From CABQCM01 sp965145485 (GTDB lineage Bacteria; Bacillota; Clostridia; Oscillospirales; Acutalibacteraceae): a stretch of 64,000 bases of DNA. The translations under genes were made by a program, and so were the position numbers. Each line of letters starts with the position of its first letter. Position 1 is the stretch's first letter. Where the stretch lies: the NCBI GenBank assembly GCA_965145485.1, contig CBCTCU010000008.1, positions 1 to 64,000 of the forward strand, written 5' to 3'. This document shows, one piece after another, positions 16,801 through 24,708 of the stretch. The notes below the pieces were generated by a model. It was given only the letters and a program-made list of their open reading frames with translations, had not been told where the DNA came from and did not search any database.

Positions 16801-18414
16801 GTCTATGCCGAGAAAATGGGCGTGTTTTACGGCGTGTCCTCCGCGTGGATGGACGGGTCGGTCGGCCTGCTCAACAGTTTTGTGAACATCCAATACGATT
16901 CGAGGCTGAATTTTCCGCAAAGCGAGGCCGCCGATGCCGGCGACCAGGATAAGGATAAGACAAGAGACCCGGTTATGAAATGGGTGTATGAGGCAAACAA
17001 CACCATCAGCGCGAAAAATGGAAGTGCGGCCTTCGCAGACGGGACCAATGTTTACTGGGTGCTGGATGCGGCGCTGGGGACAAGCGACTATACCTTCTTT
17101 ACCTTCAGCCATGAGACGGCCCACAACCAGGACGGCAGATATTTCTACGGCGGTGCCGGCCGGCGGGATGGCACGGGCGCAGAGGCCCATGCCGACGGGA
17201 ATATCGCCCAGGAGATGCGCGACGGCTGCATGGTCTTTAACATCTCCAAAATCAACGATATCGGCGTGGAGATGACCAACAACTTTAGTTACGAAAGAAT
17301 TGATTCGGCCGAGAAGATCGAAAGCTATTACCGCGAGATGTTTGAGACGGGGTATGTGCTGGATTATCTGGCGGCCCAGGCGTTTCTTGCGCTGACGCCC
17401 GAGCAGCAGGCGGCGGTGGCGGTACAAGCGACCCATACCGCCGGCGGCAACGCTTCGTTTTACACCGAGTACCGCGACGTCAGCGTGGAAGAGATCCGTC
17501 AAATGAACCTTCGGGATATGGAGGATCTATGGGAGAATCGGCTTTCCATCCGGAATATGAAAAAAGGTTCCAGCGAAAAAATCAACACCGCCACCGATGG
17601 CAGTTATGGCTTTGAATCCTTCTACTGCATGAACTGGTATCAGTCCCACAATGACGACGGCTCGCCCGATACCCATTCTTTCAAACGGCTGGGCATGGAG
17701 ATGCTGGGCGTCGGCGGCTACGAAAAGGGTTACCGCATTTATATGTCGGCTTTGAGCAAAAACGACCTGGACGCCCTGCGCCAGATCACGGGCCAGTCGG
17801 GCATCACCTGGAAGGAATACAAGCTTAACCGTTTTCAAACGGTAAAGGAGAATCTCGGCCGTATCCCTTATTTCGACGCAGAGGACGTCATCGAGCAGTT
17901 TAAGGCGGCCTTTGAGAAGGATGCGCAAAACGGCACCAGAAGCGAGAGCGTCGCGGTCAAACGGATGCTCTACGGTTTGGTCAAGAGAGCGACCGGGGAT
18001 TTCAGCGACGGCGGCATCTACCAAAGCCCGCAGGTGATATCGGTTACCTCGGCACAGGAGCTTATCCGCCTGGCCGGAGAGAATCCATACGGCTTTTACC
18101 GGCTGGACGCGGATATCGACTTTACGGCGATTGCCGCGCCGCAGGGGAGCTATATCCCGAACCGGTTTATCGGCTTCCTTGACGGCAACGGCCATAAAAT
18201 GACCGGAATGCGGTATCCGTTGTTTGGCGATTTGCAATATGCTCAGGTGAGCAACCTGACCATCGAACGCCCTGCTTACGACGCTGGGGCGCAGGCTATG
18301 CTTGCATTGAAGACCAGACAGGTCATCGTGGGGAGTGTGGCCGTCGAGCAGCCAGACCGGCCGCTTCCCTTGGTAAAGACAAAAACAGAGGGCTATTACG
18401 AATACACCAAATAA
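10879..18414 (+). CDS. Giant secreted M26-type zinc metallopeptidase with cohesin-like and dockerin-like regions
   Basis: 2511 residues. In order: signal peptide (1-27, cut near SAA); cohesin-like beta domain (about 30-165); Pro/Glu/Gln-rich linker; LPNQPG (217-222); two hydrophobic helices (about 233-253 and 264-287); a dockerin-like pair of calcium loops (GDLNRDGAVDYND, then ADMNFDGRLTVTD, about 288-347). Then four tandem two-domain beta units start near 348, 550, 759 and 960, followed by a GLUG-rich M26 N-terminal region (about 1385-1490). The M26 catalytic part has HETAH at 2078-2082 and a third zinc ligand candidate Glu2102. The N-terminal sorting-like motif and paired helices resemble streptococcal IgA1 protease and Zmp proteins. 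Substrate unknown; a host glycoprotein or immunoglobulin is possible. Confidence 0.88.
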   Translation: MAKIRALLAILTITCGLLLGSMAVSAAVISKPGLSAGDTSVRAGQEMEFVFSLDGYDDIQTGINTIKGTFEYDSDIFEDPAQEDFEPLNAWESVRYNPSNRQFVLIRRANDAEGGEVVRIRLTAKENLPAGDVYVGVSGLSASEGKGDIFPDDVRVKLSAVAQQLPAGSAPDAQEGQPALETIPDAGEQGPAETIQEAEEHTQPDNLVTEQTEPSLLPNQPGLAQPESASGIVVFYFCAFAALLTVVCLVVVRWKKGSVKGVKLTTVVLLLAAVVTVTAGSVYAFAGKGDLNRDGAVDYNDMHTLQRHLIALQALPDGTWDAADMNFDGRLTVTDLSLLVQKIEQTLGYNVSITPAMDKFYYEKQEDVLLKFSAAVSYGAQIERVTVNGREYAVQKTQDGAYTVELQAADTPGLQTFHLSKVRLSNGRDVKVNVTETIDVLKAAPSVEDFLAEEWTETAQMKVSFRLNDEDAALISSAMEVLKNTDGEFTTVDTMEISAGNHAFVLDLEEDTAYTLHISAQYNRDSDALPAEEDHRGSLAVMKEIQLNIDYQFSFGGLRTQTQDGFVTDKFRKNQRIDLWFESGNATRFLPEQAVVNGVSYPVERSQDGYLVALDGFAKTGPAEIKVEQIVLENGKALSVHTENAIAVMIRKELPAVADLAAVEDAQNRQLDVSFRLTDPDGALSNRKIRILNAQGQTVGERTWEESELQQDTFRGTVALADTGLTASYTVQIIADCDLSLDQSEVEVQKVLAEKEIPAQPRAWILSGSAGEHYVEKGGYIELYFEIADNVEAPLSKLVVHHTELAAEPWQEGVWKVILPAPEESGEQKLTLSQLVFADGARVDVSHDVLVEVMKSAPEVQGYAAEDILEKDQVKFQFVLSDADRSFLSGKIQLMSNDAAAIVAQEAITQAGGQEFTLDVEEQKEYTFRVLATWKQTEDGSRQAVDDVLLEKTVYMVRDYGLRLSEISTSSPEGVNTVYFEPGSRVKIRFRAQTNTSLAVERAQINGKLFDLAPLAGDVYELTATIGSQPGVRTLTIEKLVMENGKELPLQSGNSVRVEVLKAAPQIERFAWEKTALDELRVQLVVKDQDGALESARVQISLEDGATLVTKPVFVGDNEVTVALTQQERYVVSVTAGFDRDTNALDQSSNFYPDQQIYTTVIAVSRDAIQWKDVTGAGLYHSEAGGVRAIPVLDITNGLPADVENYFVVLEMEGMPDFYAGIREFRRTAESGRVVAVLDQEDVAFYDEEGVRQTEYAVPLAYRDAQGEHPLIQSAQQLFEQMAAAPNGSYELTQDLDASGISAVAAAVAGIFTGELDGNGYTIWNLPTSLFQTLRGANIHDLVIQNATITTSRSGILANVIENQSVVENVFIVDSSISNGVDELGTFAGNLKNSTIRKSASVNVSVKGLVAVGGMVGKTNAGAVIDNCYVTGKVQGTYDHPTLGARVGGIAGWHGGGEIKNSFTRVQVIAPAMKGNGGLIGGPHTGSPVIENCLSMSDGAGYRIAGFDVLHNAKNVYEYSGSTSATNITESNQNRVKETDAIFDKSFYTDTLGWDETVWELELLAYGKRPNLQSAPGTDNNYGIPAYDLVLRQEGYRPEREQAYANMAKLMPFSDIRTWVEYGNRLSATDPLALQPVQYVLPLDETGSLVTGVTRDTLDTIQTIRIVFEKEKMMECPVSWQKTMGKVVAAYRVEGMEAMYQFHHYIADLDPALLEETVNLLASYDYAADIATLTREEESRLYTDYYQHGVKPGLKALAIKLLSSQAEYPTYCGSEAVRRLVVERIRDTSAWKKLLYGYNYYDKWYRMDYSGVNFSDLLFFNGRLMANGLDAATLSDLILAAPEQQRETHQTVAFYNSALKNYTGEELADFLGGLSYCIAGYDDPSDWFADNFDGILKEQPASGGAEGIRYRIWDILSGLEDRRKSILLPILTAPQEDMFLISLPSQLMLGSMNRYPTYLVKDGNERQRMRDIIDVYAEKMGVFYGVSSAWMDGSVGLLNSFVNIQYDSRLNFPQSEAADAGDQDKDKTRDPVMKWVYEANNTISAKNGSAAFADGTNVYWVLDAALGTSDYTFFTFSHETAHNQDGRYFYGGAGRRDGTGAEAHADGNIAQEMRDGCMVFNISKINDIGVEMTNNFSYERIDSAEKIESYYREMFETGYVLDYLAAQAFLALTPEQQAAVAVQATHTAGGNASFYTEYRDVSVEEIRQMNLRDMEDLWENRLSIRNMKKGSSEKINTATDGSYGFESFYCMNWYQSHNDDGSPDTHSFKRLGMEMLGVGGYEKGYRIYMSALSKNDLDALRQITGQSGITWKEYKLNRFQTVKENLGRIPYFDAEDVIEQFKAAFEKDAQNGTRSESVAVKRMLYGLVKRATGDFSDGGIYQSPQVISVTSAQELIRLAGENPYGFYRLDADIDFTAIAAPQGSYIPNRFIGFLDGNGHKMTGMRYPLFGDLQYAQVSNLTIERPAYDAGAQAMLALKTRQVIVGSVAVEQPDRPLPLVKTKTEGYYEYTK

Positions 18415-18783
18415 GACGCCCCGGCGCTGCCAGGATATCGTGAACGCAAAGCGCCAACGGTATCCTCGCGCGTGCCCAAAGGGTGTGCGGAAACAAAAAG
18501 GTCACAGCGGCGGCAATGATGCCATTGTGTTCAGCGACTAGTATGGAAACACGCGCCTCACACATTGTATGAGGCGCGTGTTGGTTGGATATATTACGTT
18601 TCCGGTCATGGCAAAGGTAGCGGTGAATAGCATGACAATGCCTCGGGATACCATAACGATACGGCCCGCCAAAGTATCAAAACAAATTGCCATCGGTGGC
18701 TCAAGGGCAGCGCGCCGGTCGCGCCATGGACGGGGCAACAGGCCCTTCGGCCGGCATACCCTTGGCCGCCCGGCATGGGCCGC
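18415..18783. other. Convergent intergenic region with a 13-bp hairpin
   Basis: AACACGCGCCTCA (18548-18560) / TGAGGCGCGTGTT (18570-18582) forms a perfect stem with a 9-base loop between the converging M26 and ribokinase genes. It lacks a long T-run but is well placed as a bidirectional terminator. Nothing else is seen. Confidence 0.55.
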
Positions 18784-19707
18784 CTATTGCATGGGCAGCG
18801 GCCGCGATGCCAGGGCGTCTGCCTCTTCCCTGCAGGGCAGCGAGCTGCTGGCGCCCGGGCGGGAGACTGTGATGGCAGAGGCCGCGCTCGCAAACCGGAT
18901 CGCCTCGCGGGTGGGCATCCCCTCGCACAGCCCCACCGCGTAAGCGCCGATAAAACAGTCTCCCGCTGCGGTGGTGTCGACCGTGGCCACGGGGTAGATC
19001 CCTGCGTGGAATTGCTCTTTGCCGTCGCAGGCCAGGCAGCCCTGCTCGCCTAAGGTAATGATGACCTGCCCGATTCCCTGCGCAGCCAGCTCGAGCGCCG
19101 CTGTCGCGGCCTCGTCGGCCGTCGCGATTTCCCGGCCGAGCAGTTGCCCCGCCTCGTGCTGGTTGGGGATCAGGATATCGGTGCATTGCAGCAGCTCGTC
19201 GGGTAGAGACTGCATTGGAGCGGGGTTGAGCAGCACCTTTGCCCCCATGCGCCTTGCCAGCGCGGCGGCGTATACTATGGTTTCCAGCGGAATTTCCAGT
19301 TGGAACAAAACCAGGTCGGCCCATTCGAGCAGGCGGATGTTGCGGTCGATCACCGCCGGGGTGATCCGCTGGTTGGCGCCGCGGTCCAGGATGATGTGAT
19401 TGTCCCCGCCGCAGACCGTGATGACCGCAATTCCGCTGGTGGTGTCGAAAGAGACGATCCCGTCGGTTCCCACGCCGGCACGGCGCAGGTTTTCCTCCAG
19501 CCGCGCGGCATAGACGTCCTGCCCCACACCGCCGATCATACGCACCTCACCCCCCAGCCGTGCGGCGGCAACCGCCTGGTTGGCCCCCTTGCCGCCCGGC
19601 GTGGTGGCGAAATCCGAGCCGGTGATGGTTTCCCCCAGATGGGGCAGGCGGGGGGTATGGATGGTCAGGTCCATATTGATACTGCCGATGACGAGGATAT
19701 GATTCAT
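18784..19707 (-). CDS. rbsK: Ribokinase
   Basis: 307 residues, minus strand. The ATG at 19707 is chosen because GGAAGGAGAAGG lies just upstream and the protein then starts MNHILVIGSINMD; the longer open frame upstream is Arg/Pro-rich and unlike the family. PfkB-family marks: SINMDL, GGKGANQAVAAARLGG, and the C-terminal DTTAAGDCFIGAYA with the catalytic Asp and anion hole. It phosphorylates D-ribose with ATP. No ribose transporter is adjacent. It lies downstream of an ADP-ribosylglycohydrolase in the same direction, so ribose released from ADP-ribosylated or nucleoside-like substrates is a plausible source (inference). Confidence 0.93.
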   Translation of the reverse strand: MNHILVIGSINMDLTIHTPRLPHLGETITGSDFATTPGGKGANQAVAAARLGGEVRMIGGVGQDVYAARLEENLRRAGVGTDGIVSFDTTSGIAVITVCGGDNHIILDRGANQRITPAVIDRNIRLLEWADLVLFQLEIPLETIVYAAALARRMGAKVLLNPAPMQSLPDELLQCTDILIPNQHEAGQLLGREIATADEAATAALELAAQGIGQVIITLGEQGCLACDGKEQFHAGIYPVATVDTTAAGDCFIGAYAVGLCEGMPTREAIRFASAASAITVSRPGASSSLPCREEADALASRPLPMQ

Positions 19708-20466
19708 AGAAGCCTTCTCCTTCCTTGTGGTGGGGGATGCAATGCCCCAGTGAATACGGCGGGCGTGCCTGCGCGGCCAGCGGCACGGACGCCATGGCAG
19801 ACGCGCGCCTACTGCGGGCGGGTATGCTGGCGTTGATGGAACGCGTGGCGGCCATCTTACACTTCCCAAACCGTAGCGGCGGCGATGTGGATAACGCCCT
19901 GTGCCCTGTTGTATACAGGTTTTTCAGGATGGCGAAAATCCTGTGCCAAGGCTCGCGCAGCCAGGGGCGAATGGGATTGGAATTTCATCGCCCGCAACCA
20001 CCGCAGCCGGCCGCACGGATGACAGACCGCCCTTTTGCCGGCCTGTCGCGCCCATCCACCCGGCAAGGCGAGGGAAGCCGCCGGATTGTGCCGGTAAGAA
20101 TACCAAGATGGGCTTGAGGGCCTGCGCGGCGTTTTGCGCTGTGGATAAGGTGCCGCCGCCGGACGCAACCCTTGCCTGCGTCCGGCGGCGTTATCGCGTT
20201 TATGTACTTGAGGGTCATGGCGTTTTGGACAAGAAGGGGGAAGAAAAAAGGGTTCGGCCGCAAAGCAGGCGCAGTGGAAGTCGAGAACAGACGCATTGTT
20301 TCATTGGGAATGCTTGCCCTTCTATCGTCCCATCGGGCTGGGCGTCATCAGGGCAGGAGGCACAGTCGCCCGCACGATGCGCGCTGGTTGAGAGGCCGGT
20401 TTACAAAACGCTTCCCAGCCCGCCTCCGTGCCCGGCTTTGCGGGGAGCTTTTTTGCCGGGCGCAGG
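19708..20466. other. 760-base gap between two leftward genes, with strong hairpin
   Basis: GCCGCCGGACGCA (20155-20167) pairs perfectly with TGCGTCCGGCGGC (20177-20189). A second GC-rich stem, GCCCGGC type, lies at about 20428-20461 near the end of the ADP-ribosylglycohydrolase gene. Both could end or process its transcript. Open frames here are GC-driven and lack ribosome sites. Confidence 0.5.
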
Positions 20467-21816
20467 TCATTTTTTATCGCGCTTGGCCATAATCTCCAGC
20501 GTCTTGTCCACCAGCTCTTCCACCGTCACCTCGCTGTAATCCAAAATGGCGGTGCAAAGCTTCTCCTGATAAGGCTCGATCCAATAGGGGTCGATGTTGC
20601 TCTTGCCGTTTCGGATGCCGATGATCGAGCCGACCGTCGCGCCGTTGCAGTCGGTGTCAAAGGCGGCCTGCACAGCCAGACCGATCGAGCGGCCGAAATC
20701 TCCCTCCCCATAGAGCAGGGCCATGGTGACAATCATATCGTTGGGGATGGTGCCGCACCAGCCGCTGAACAGATCCTCATGGTGCAGCTGATGAATTCTC
20801 TCGATCGCCTGCTCGGCGGTCAGCCCTTCTTTATGCCAGGCCATGACCTGCCGCATGCTTTCACAGTGGCGGCTCTGCTCCGGAATCTGGGAAAGCCCGG
20901 CCTCGATGATGGTTTCCATATCGTCGCACACGGCGGCGGCCGCGATCATGGCGCAGACGTACATTTCGCCATAGATGCCGTTTTTGACGTGGGAGATGCT
21001 CGCGTCCCGCCAGCCCAGCTCGGCGGCAAGCTCGATCTCGCCGGGGGTGACGTAGCCGAAGAAGTCCCCTCGGATGCGCGCGCCCACCATTTCACGGAAG
21101 GGATTGCGGTAGGTAGCCGTTTCGGGCGGCAGCAGGCCCATGGCGGCGTTGCGGTAGCATATGCGCTCGGCCGTGCAGACCTGCAGATAGGGGTCGTAGG
21201 TCATCCAGGCCTCGAGGACGTCGGCCGGGCGGAAATCCCAGCCATAGTTCTGCATAATGCGCAGAGCCAGCACGGGATAGTTGGTATCGTCGTCAATGGG
21301 CTCTATCCCGTTGAGCTCGTTGGCCCAGCATCCGCGCTCGCGCAAAGGCCAGGCGGAACGCGCGCAAAGCTCATCGGTGAACTGGTCGGAGGTGACGTAC
21401 CGGCTCATGGGATAATTCCCGGTGGTTTTGAGCAGGTCCTTGAGGTTCTCATAGCGGATTCCCTCCAGCGGCTTGCCCAGCAGGCAGCCGGAAATCCGCC
21501 CGATCCATGCTCCCTGCAGCTTGTCGCGCCATGTCTCTTCACTCAGGTGGTTTTCCAGTGCGGGCTGATGCTTTGGGCGGGCGGCGCGAATTTCCTCGAG
21601 CGTGGAGGGCTCAATGTAGGGAAAGTCCGACCGGATGGGGGCCCCGGTCATCAGCTTGCCGGCCTCGATGGCCAGCTCCTCTTTTTGGCCCTGCAGCTGA
21701 TGAATATCGATAGCCAGCTGCTTGTATTGCTCGACGTCCCTCCCCTCGGCAAGGCAGGTTTCCCATTCGGTCAGGATGTGGGGGGCATAGGTTATCCAAT
21801 CTTGTTTCTCGAGCAT
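20467..21816 (-). CDS. ADP-ribosylglycohydrolase (DraG family)
   Basis: 449 residues, minus strand, start at 21816 with AGGTGATT upstream. DraG-type metal-binding motifs are visible: IDDDTNYPVLALRIM in the middle and AFDTDCNGATVGSIIGI near the C-terminus, supplying the aspartates for the di-magnesium site, plus GRISGCLLGKPLEG. The first ~90 residues are an extra helical region. Family members cleave ADP-ribose from proteins or from related small molecules or nucleosides. The placement divergent from an AraC regulator and upstream of ribokinase points to inducible catabolism of a ribosylated compound. The exact substrate is unknown. Confidence 0.88.
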   Translation of the reverse strand: MLEKQDWITYAPHILTEWETCLAEGRDVEQYKQLAIDIHQLQGQKEELAIEAGKLMTGAPIRSDFPYIEPSTLEEIRAARPKHQPALENHLSEETWRDKLQGAWIGRISGCLLGKPLEGIRYENLKDLLKTTGNYPMSRYVTSDQFTDELCARSAWPLRERGCWANELNGIEPIDDDTNYPVLALRIMQNYGWDFRPADVLEAWMTYDPYLQVCTAERICYRNAAMGLLPPETATYRNPFREMVGARIRGDFFGYVTPGEIELAAELGWRDASISHVKNGIYGEMYVCAMIAAAAVCDDMETIIEAGLSQIPEQSRHCESMRQVMAWHKEGLTAEQAIERIHQLHHEDLFSGWCGTIPNDMIVTMALLYGEGDFGRSIGLAVQAAFDTDCNGATVGSIIGIRNGKSNIDPYWIEPYQEKLCTAILDYSEVTVEELVDKTLEIMAKRDKK

Positions 21817-21950
21817 AATGAATCACCTTTCTTTCTTGGATGGGACGGCTCGATCCTGCCCTTTCCGAGCCGGAAGGCATACGCCCACAGGCGGGTTGCA
21901 GCGTCTTGTCGCGCCGGTAGGCCGCCGGGGAGCGGGGCCGTCCATGTTGA

Positions 21951-21979
21951 TTGACAACCAGGTTGTCTGTCGGTATAAT
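21951..21979 (+). promoter_or_regulatory. Promoter and operator-like dyad of the AraC gene
   Basis: TTGACA (21951-21956), 17 bases, TATAAT (21974-21979). A perfect dyad GACAACC-A-GGTTGTC (21953-21967) overlaps the -35 box, a likely operator in the divergent region between the araC-type gene and the ADP-ribosylglycohydrolase. Confidence 0.8.
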
Positions 21980-22023
21980 AGCATCATAAACAGCGCAATA
22001 CTAGCGAAAAATGGGGGATTATT

Positions 22024-22833
22024 GTGCAAAAACAACCTTTTTTTGGCCAATATATTGAAATCCCGCTCACAGAGGATCCGCTCTACTTTTTTCGGTATAC
22101 CCAGCGCTATAAGACCAAACGCAATATGCACTACCACAATGGGCTGGAAATTGGCCTCTGCCTTAAAGGAGAGGGCGTCTTTTTTGTGGAGGACCGCCTC
22201 TTCCCATTCGGCAAGGGGGATGTTTCGGTCGTCCTGCCGGGGGAGCGGCACATTGCCCAGAGCCCCGATCAAAACCCCAGCGAATGGTACTTTCTCACCA
22301 TCGACCCGCAGGCGTTTGAGCTTGTATTCCCGGAGTATCTGGCAAGGCCGGTGCTGTCGGCCCGCGGTGTAACTTATTTGATGAGAATGCTTTGCGCCGA
22401 GCTGGAGAACCGCCGGGAGGACACCCGGGAGCTTGCCGCCGTTTTGCTTCAGGCGCTGTGCATCTGGCTGCGGCGGGACAACGAAAGCGCCGACAAGGAG
22501 CCGGTCGACGACCGCAGCGCCGAGGCGATTCTGCCTGCGCTCTCCTATATCTCCCAACATTATATGGAGGATATCACCGTCGACCAGCTCGCTGAAATGT
22601 GCTTTCTGAGCACCACCTATTTCCGCCGGCTCTTCAAGCGGTGCACCCGGCTGTCCCCCATAGCCTACCTGTGCCAGGTGCGGCTGAAGATGGCGGCGGT
22701 GCTGCTGCGCTCCTCCGGCGCGCCGGTCTCGGAGATTATCGAGAAGACCGGCTTTCGAACGGCCTCCTCCTTCAACCGCAAATTCCGCGAATACTACCGC
22801 ATGTCCCCCCGCGAGTGGAGGCAGAGCCTGTAG
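22024..22833 (+). CDS. AraC family transcriptional regulator
   Basis: 269 residues starting at a GTG (22024) with TGGGGGAT upstream. The N-terminal cupin-like sensor (MHYHNGLEIGLCLKGEGVFFV, GDVSVVLPGERH) precedes a C-terminal pair of helix-turn-helix motifs: ITVDQLAEMCFLSTTYFRRLF, then VSEIIEKTGFRTASSFNRKF and the typical YYRMSPREWR ending. It is divergent from the ADP-ribosylglycohydrolase/ribokinase pair and is probably its ligand-responsive activator. The GTG start and the dyad over its promoter suggest low, self-limited expression. Confidence 0.92.
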   Translation: MQKQPFFGQYIEIPLTEDPLYFFRYTQRYKTKRNMHYHNGLEIGLCLKGEGVFFVEDRLFPFGKGDVSVVLPGERHIAQSPDQNPSEWYFLTIDPQAFELVFPEYLARPVLSARGVTYLMRMLCAELENRREDTRELAAVLLQALCIWLRRDNESADKEPVDDRSAEAILPALSYISQHYMEDITVDQLAEMCFLSTTYFRRLFKRCTRLSPIAYLCQVRLKMAAVLLRSSGAPVSEIIEKTGFRTASSFNRKFREYYRMSPREWRQSL

Positions 22834-22932
22834 CCGGGATTTTCCTTGCTTTTTTGCCGGATTCCTCCGCTGCAATCCCCTGTGCTGGAACCTTTTTCCC
22901 CGTTTGTAATAGTATAAAACGGGGTGATAACT

Positions 22933-24420
22933 GTGAGTTGTTTGGACTCGGTGAAGAAAATACATATGATTGGCATCGGCGGGGCGGGCATGTGCGCTCT
23001 CGCGCAGGTGCTCCGGCAGATGGGATATTCGGTCGGCGGGTCGGACTGCAACGAAAGCGACAATTTAAGTCGGCTTCTCGCGCAGGGGGTTCCGGTTCAC
23101 CTTGGGCACGACCCCGCTTTGGTGCAGGGGGCAGATCTGGTGGTCTATTCCGCAGCGATCGCGGCCGATAATCCCGAGAGGCTAGAGGCCGGCCGGCTTG
23201 CGATCCCGCAGGCCAGCCGCGCCGAGCTTTTCGGCGCTGTCAGCCGCTTGTTCAAAGAGGTTGTCGCCGTGTCGGGCACCCATGGGAAGACCACGACGAC
23301 CGGCATGATCACGCAACTGTTGGCCGGCGCCGGCCTGGACCCCTCGGCGATTGTGGGCGGGTATCTTCCCTTCCTTGAGGGGAACGGCCATCTCGGAGGG
23401 GGAAATCTGCTTGTCTGCGAGGCCTGCGAATTTGCCGATACTTTTTTGCATCTGTCGCGGGATACGGCGGTGCTGCTCAACATCGACGACGATCATTTGG
23501 AGTACTTTGGCACGAGCGACCGGCTGGTCGAATCGTTTCACCGCTTTGCGCGCGAGGCCAAGCGCGTTGTGGCCTACGGCGAGGACGCGCGCGTGCTGCG
23601 GGCGGTCGCCGGGATCGACGCCGAGGTGACCACCTTTGGCTTTACGCGGGAAAACGACCATTACACCGACCGGGTGGAATGTTCGGGCGGATGCTATTCC
23701 TTTGACTGGATGCTGCGCGGGAAAAAGATGGCCCGCATTGCCCTCTCGGTTGCGGGGAGGCATAATATCCTGAACGCGCTGGCCGCCGCCGTGGTGGCCT
23801 GGCAGCAGGGGCTGCAGCCGGATGAGATCGCGCGGGAGCTCTCCGGGTTTACGGGAGTATGCCGCCGCTTTGAGGTGCTGTGCCGTAAGGACGGCATCAC
23901 GGTGGCCGATGATTACGCCCATCATCCCACCGAGCTCGAGGCGGTGCTCGCCGCCGCCCGGCAGATGGGGTTCCGGCGGATTATCGCCGTCTTTCAGCCC
24001 TTTACCTTTTCGCGCACCTTTTTGCTGATGAAGGATTTTGCCCGGGTGCTTTCCCTGGCCGACCAGGTCGTGCTGGCCCAGATCATGGGCTCGCGCGAGA
24101 TCAACACCTTTGGTGTGACTGCCAAGCAGCTTTGCGACTGTATTCCCGGCGCGTTGCTGTGCGACGATTTTGATCAAATCGCGGCGACGGCGTTGGCCTG
24201 CGCCGGCGAGGGCGACCTGATCCTCACGCTGGGCTGCGGCGATATCTACAAGGCGGCCAAAAAGATGGTGAAAGCGCTGCAAAGCGGACAGTATGTAACG
24301 CACGCTACAGGCGCGGCCGGAGTGGAGGAAGGTTCCACGCCGCCGGAGGAAGAACCCCGCCTTGGAGACGGGCGATGCGGCGGGCCCAGGCCGTCTTGCA
24401 GTGCAATCGCCCACGCATAA
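22933..24420 (+). CDS. murC: UDP-N-acetylmuramate--L-alanine ligase
   Basis: 495 residues from a GTG at 22933, six bases after GGGGTG; an in-frame GTG at 22924 overlaps that site. The N-terminal Rossmann loop IGIGGAGMCALAQVL and SAAIAADNPE segment, the ATP loop SGTHGKTTTTGM, the EACEFADTFLHL metal region and the C-terminal VADDYAHHPTEL and FQPFTFSRT motifs are all MurC-type. It adds L-Ala to UDP-MurNAc in cytoplasmic peptidoglycan synthesis. About 35 residues beyond the usual end (from about 460) form a Gly/Pro/Glu-rich tail ending SAIAHA, of unknown role. It stands alone, not in a mur/fts cluster, as in many Clostridia. Confidence 0.95.
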   Translation: MSCLDSVKKIHMIGIGGAGMCALAQVLRQMGYSVGGSDCNESDNLSRLLAQGVPVHLGHDPALVQGADLVVYSAAIAADNPERLEAGRLAIPQASRAELFGAVSRLFKEVVAVSGTHGKTTTTGMITQLLAGAGLDPSAIVGGYLPFLEGNGHLGGGNLLVCEACEFADTFLHLSRDTAVLLNIDDDHLEYFGTSDRLVESFHRFAREAKRVVAYGEDARVLRAVAGIDAEVTTFGFTRENDHYTDRVECSGGCYSFDWMLRGKKMARIALSVAGRHNILNALAAAVVAWQQGLQPDEIARELSGFTGVCRRFEVLCRKDGITVADDYAHHPTELEAVLAAARQMGFRRIIAVFQPFTFSRTFLLMKDFARVLSLADQVVLAQIMGSREINTFGVTAKQLCDCIPGALLCDDFDQIAATALACAGEGDLILTLGCGDIYKAAKKMVKALQSGQYVTHATGAAGVEEGSTPPEEEPRLGDGRCGGPRPSCSAIAHA

Positions 24421-24708
24421 AATCCCCCGGCTGCCATATGGACCCGATCTCTGTTTGGCCGCGAAAGACAGTGCGACGTCCTCGCTGTTTCGTTTGGGCA
24501 GCGGCGTGTACCGTGGCTGGGCCGCTTCTCCTGCATCCAGCGTCTAAAATACGAGAGACCGTGCGCCGCCTTTGGCCGGGAACGGCGTTTTTGCGCCCAT
24601 GTTGCGCCGTCGCATCCAGGCGCGTGCTCTTTGGGCGGCTTTGCGGCCTCGCTATAGGGTATAAACCCGCTTAGACTGCGTATACTGCTACCGAAAGGCG
24701 GCGGTAAT

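Noticed and set aside
16165..17502. 445-codon minus-strand frame within the M26 gene
   Set aside because: Opposite the catalytic HETAH region; the plus-strand protein is clearly real.
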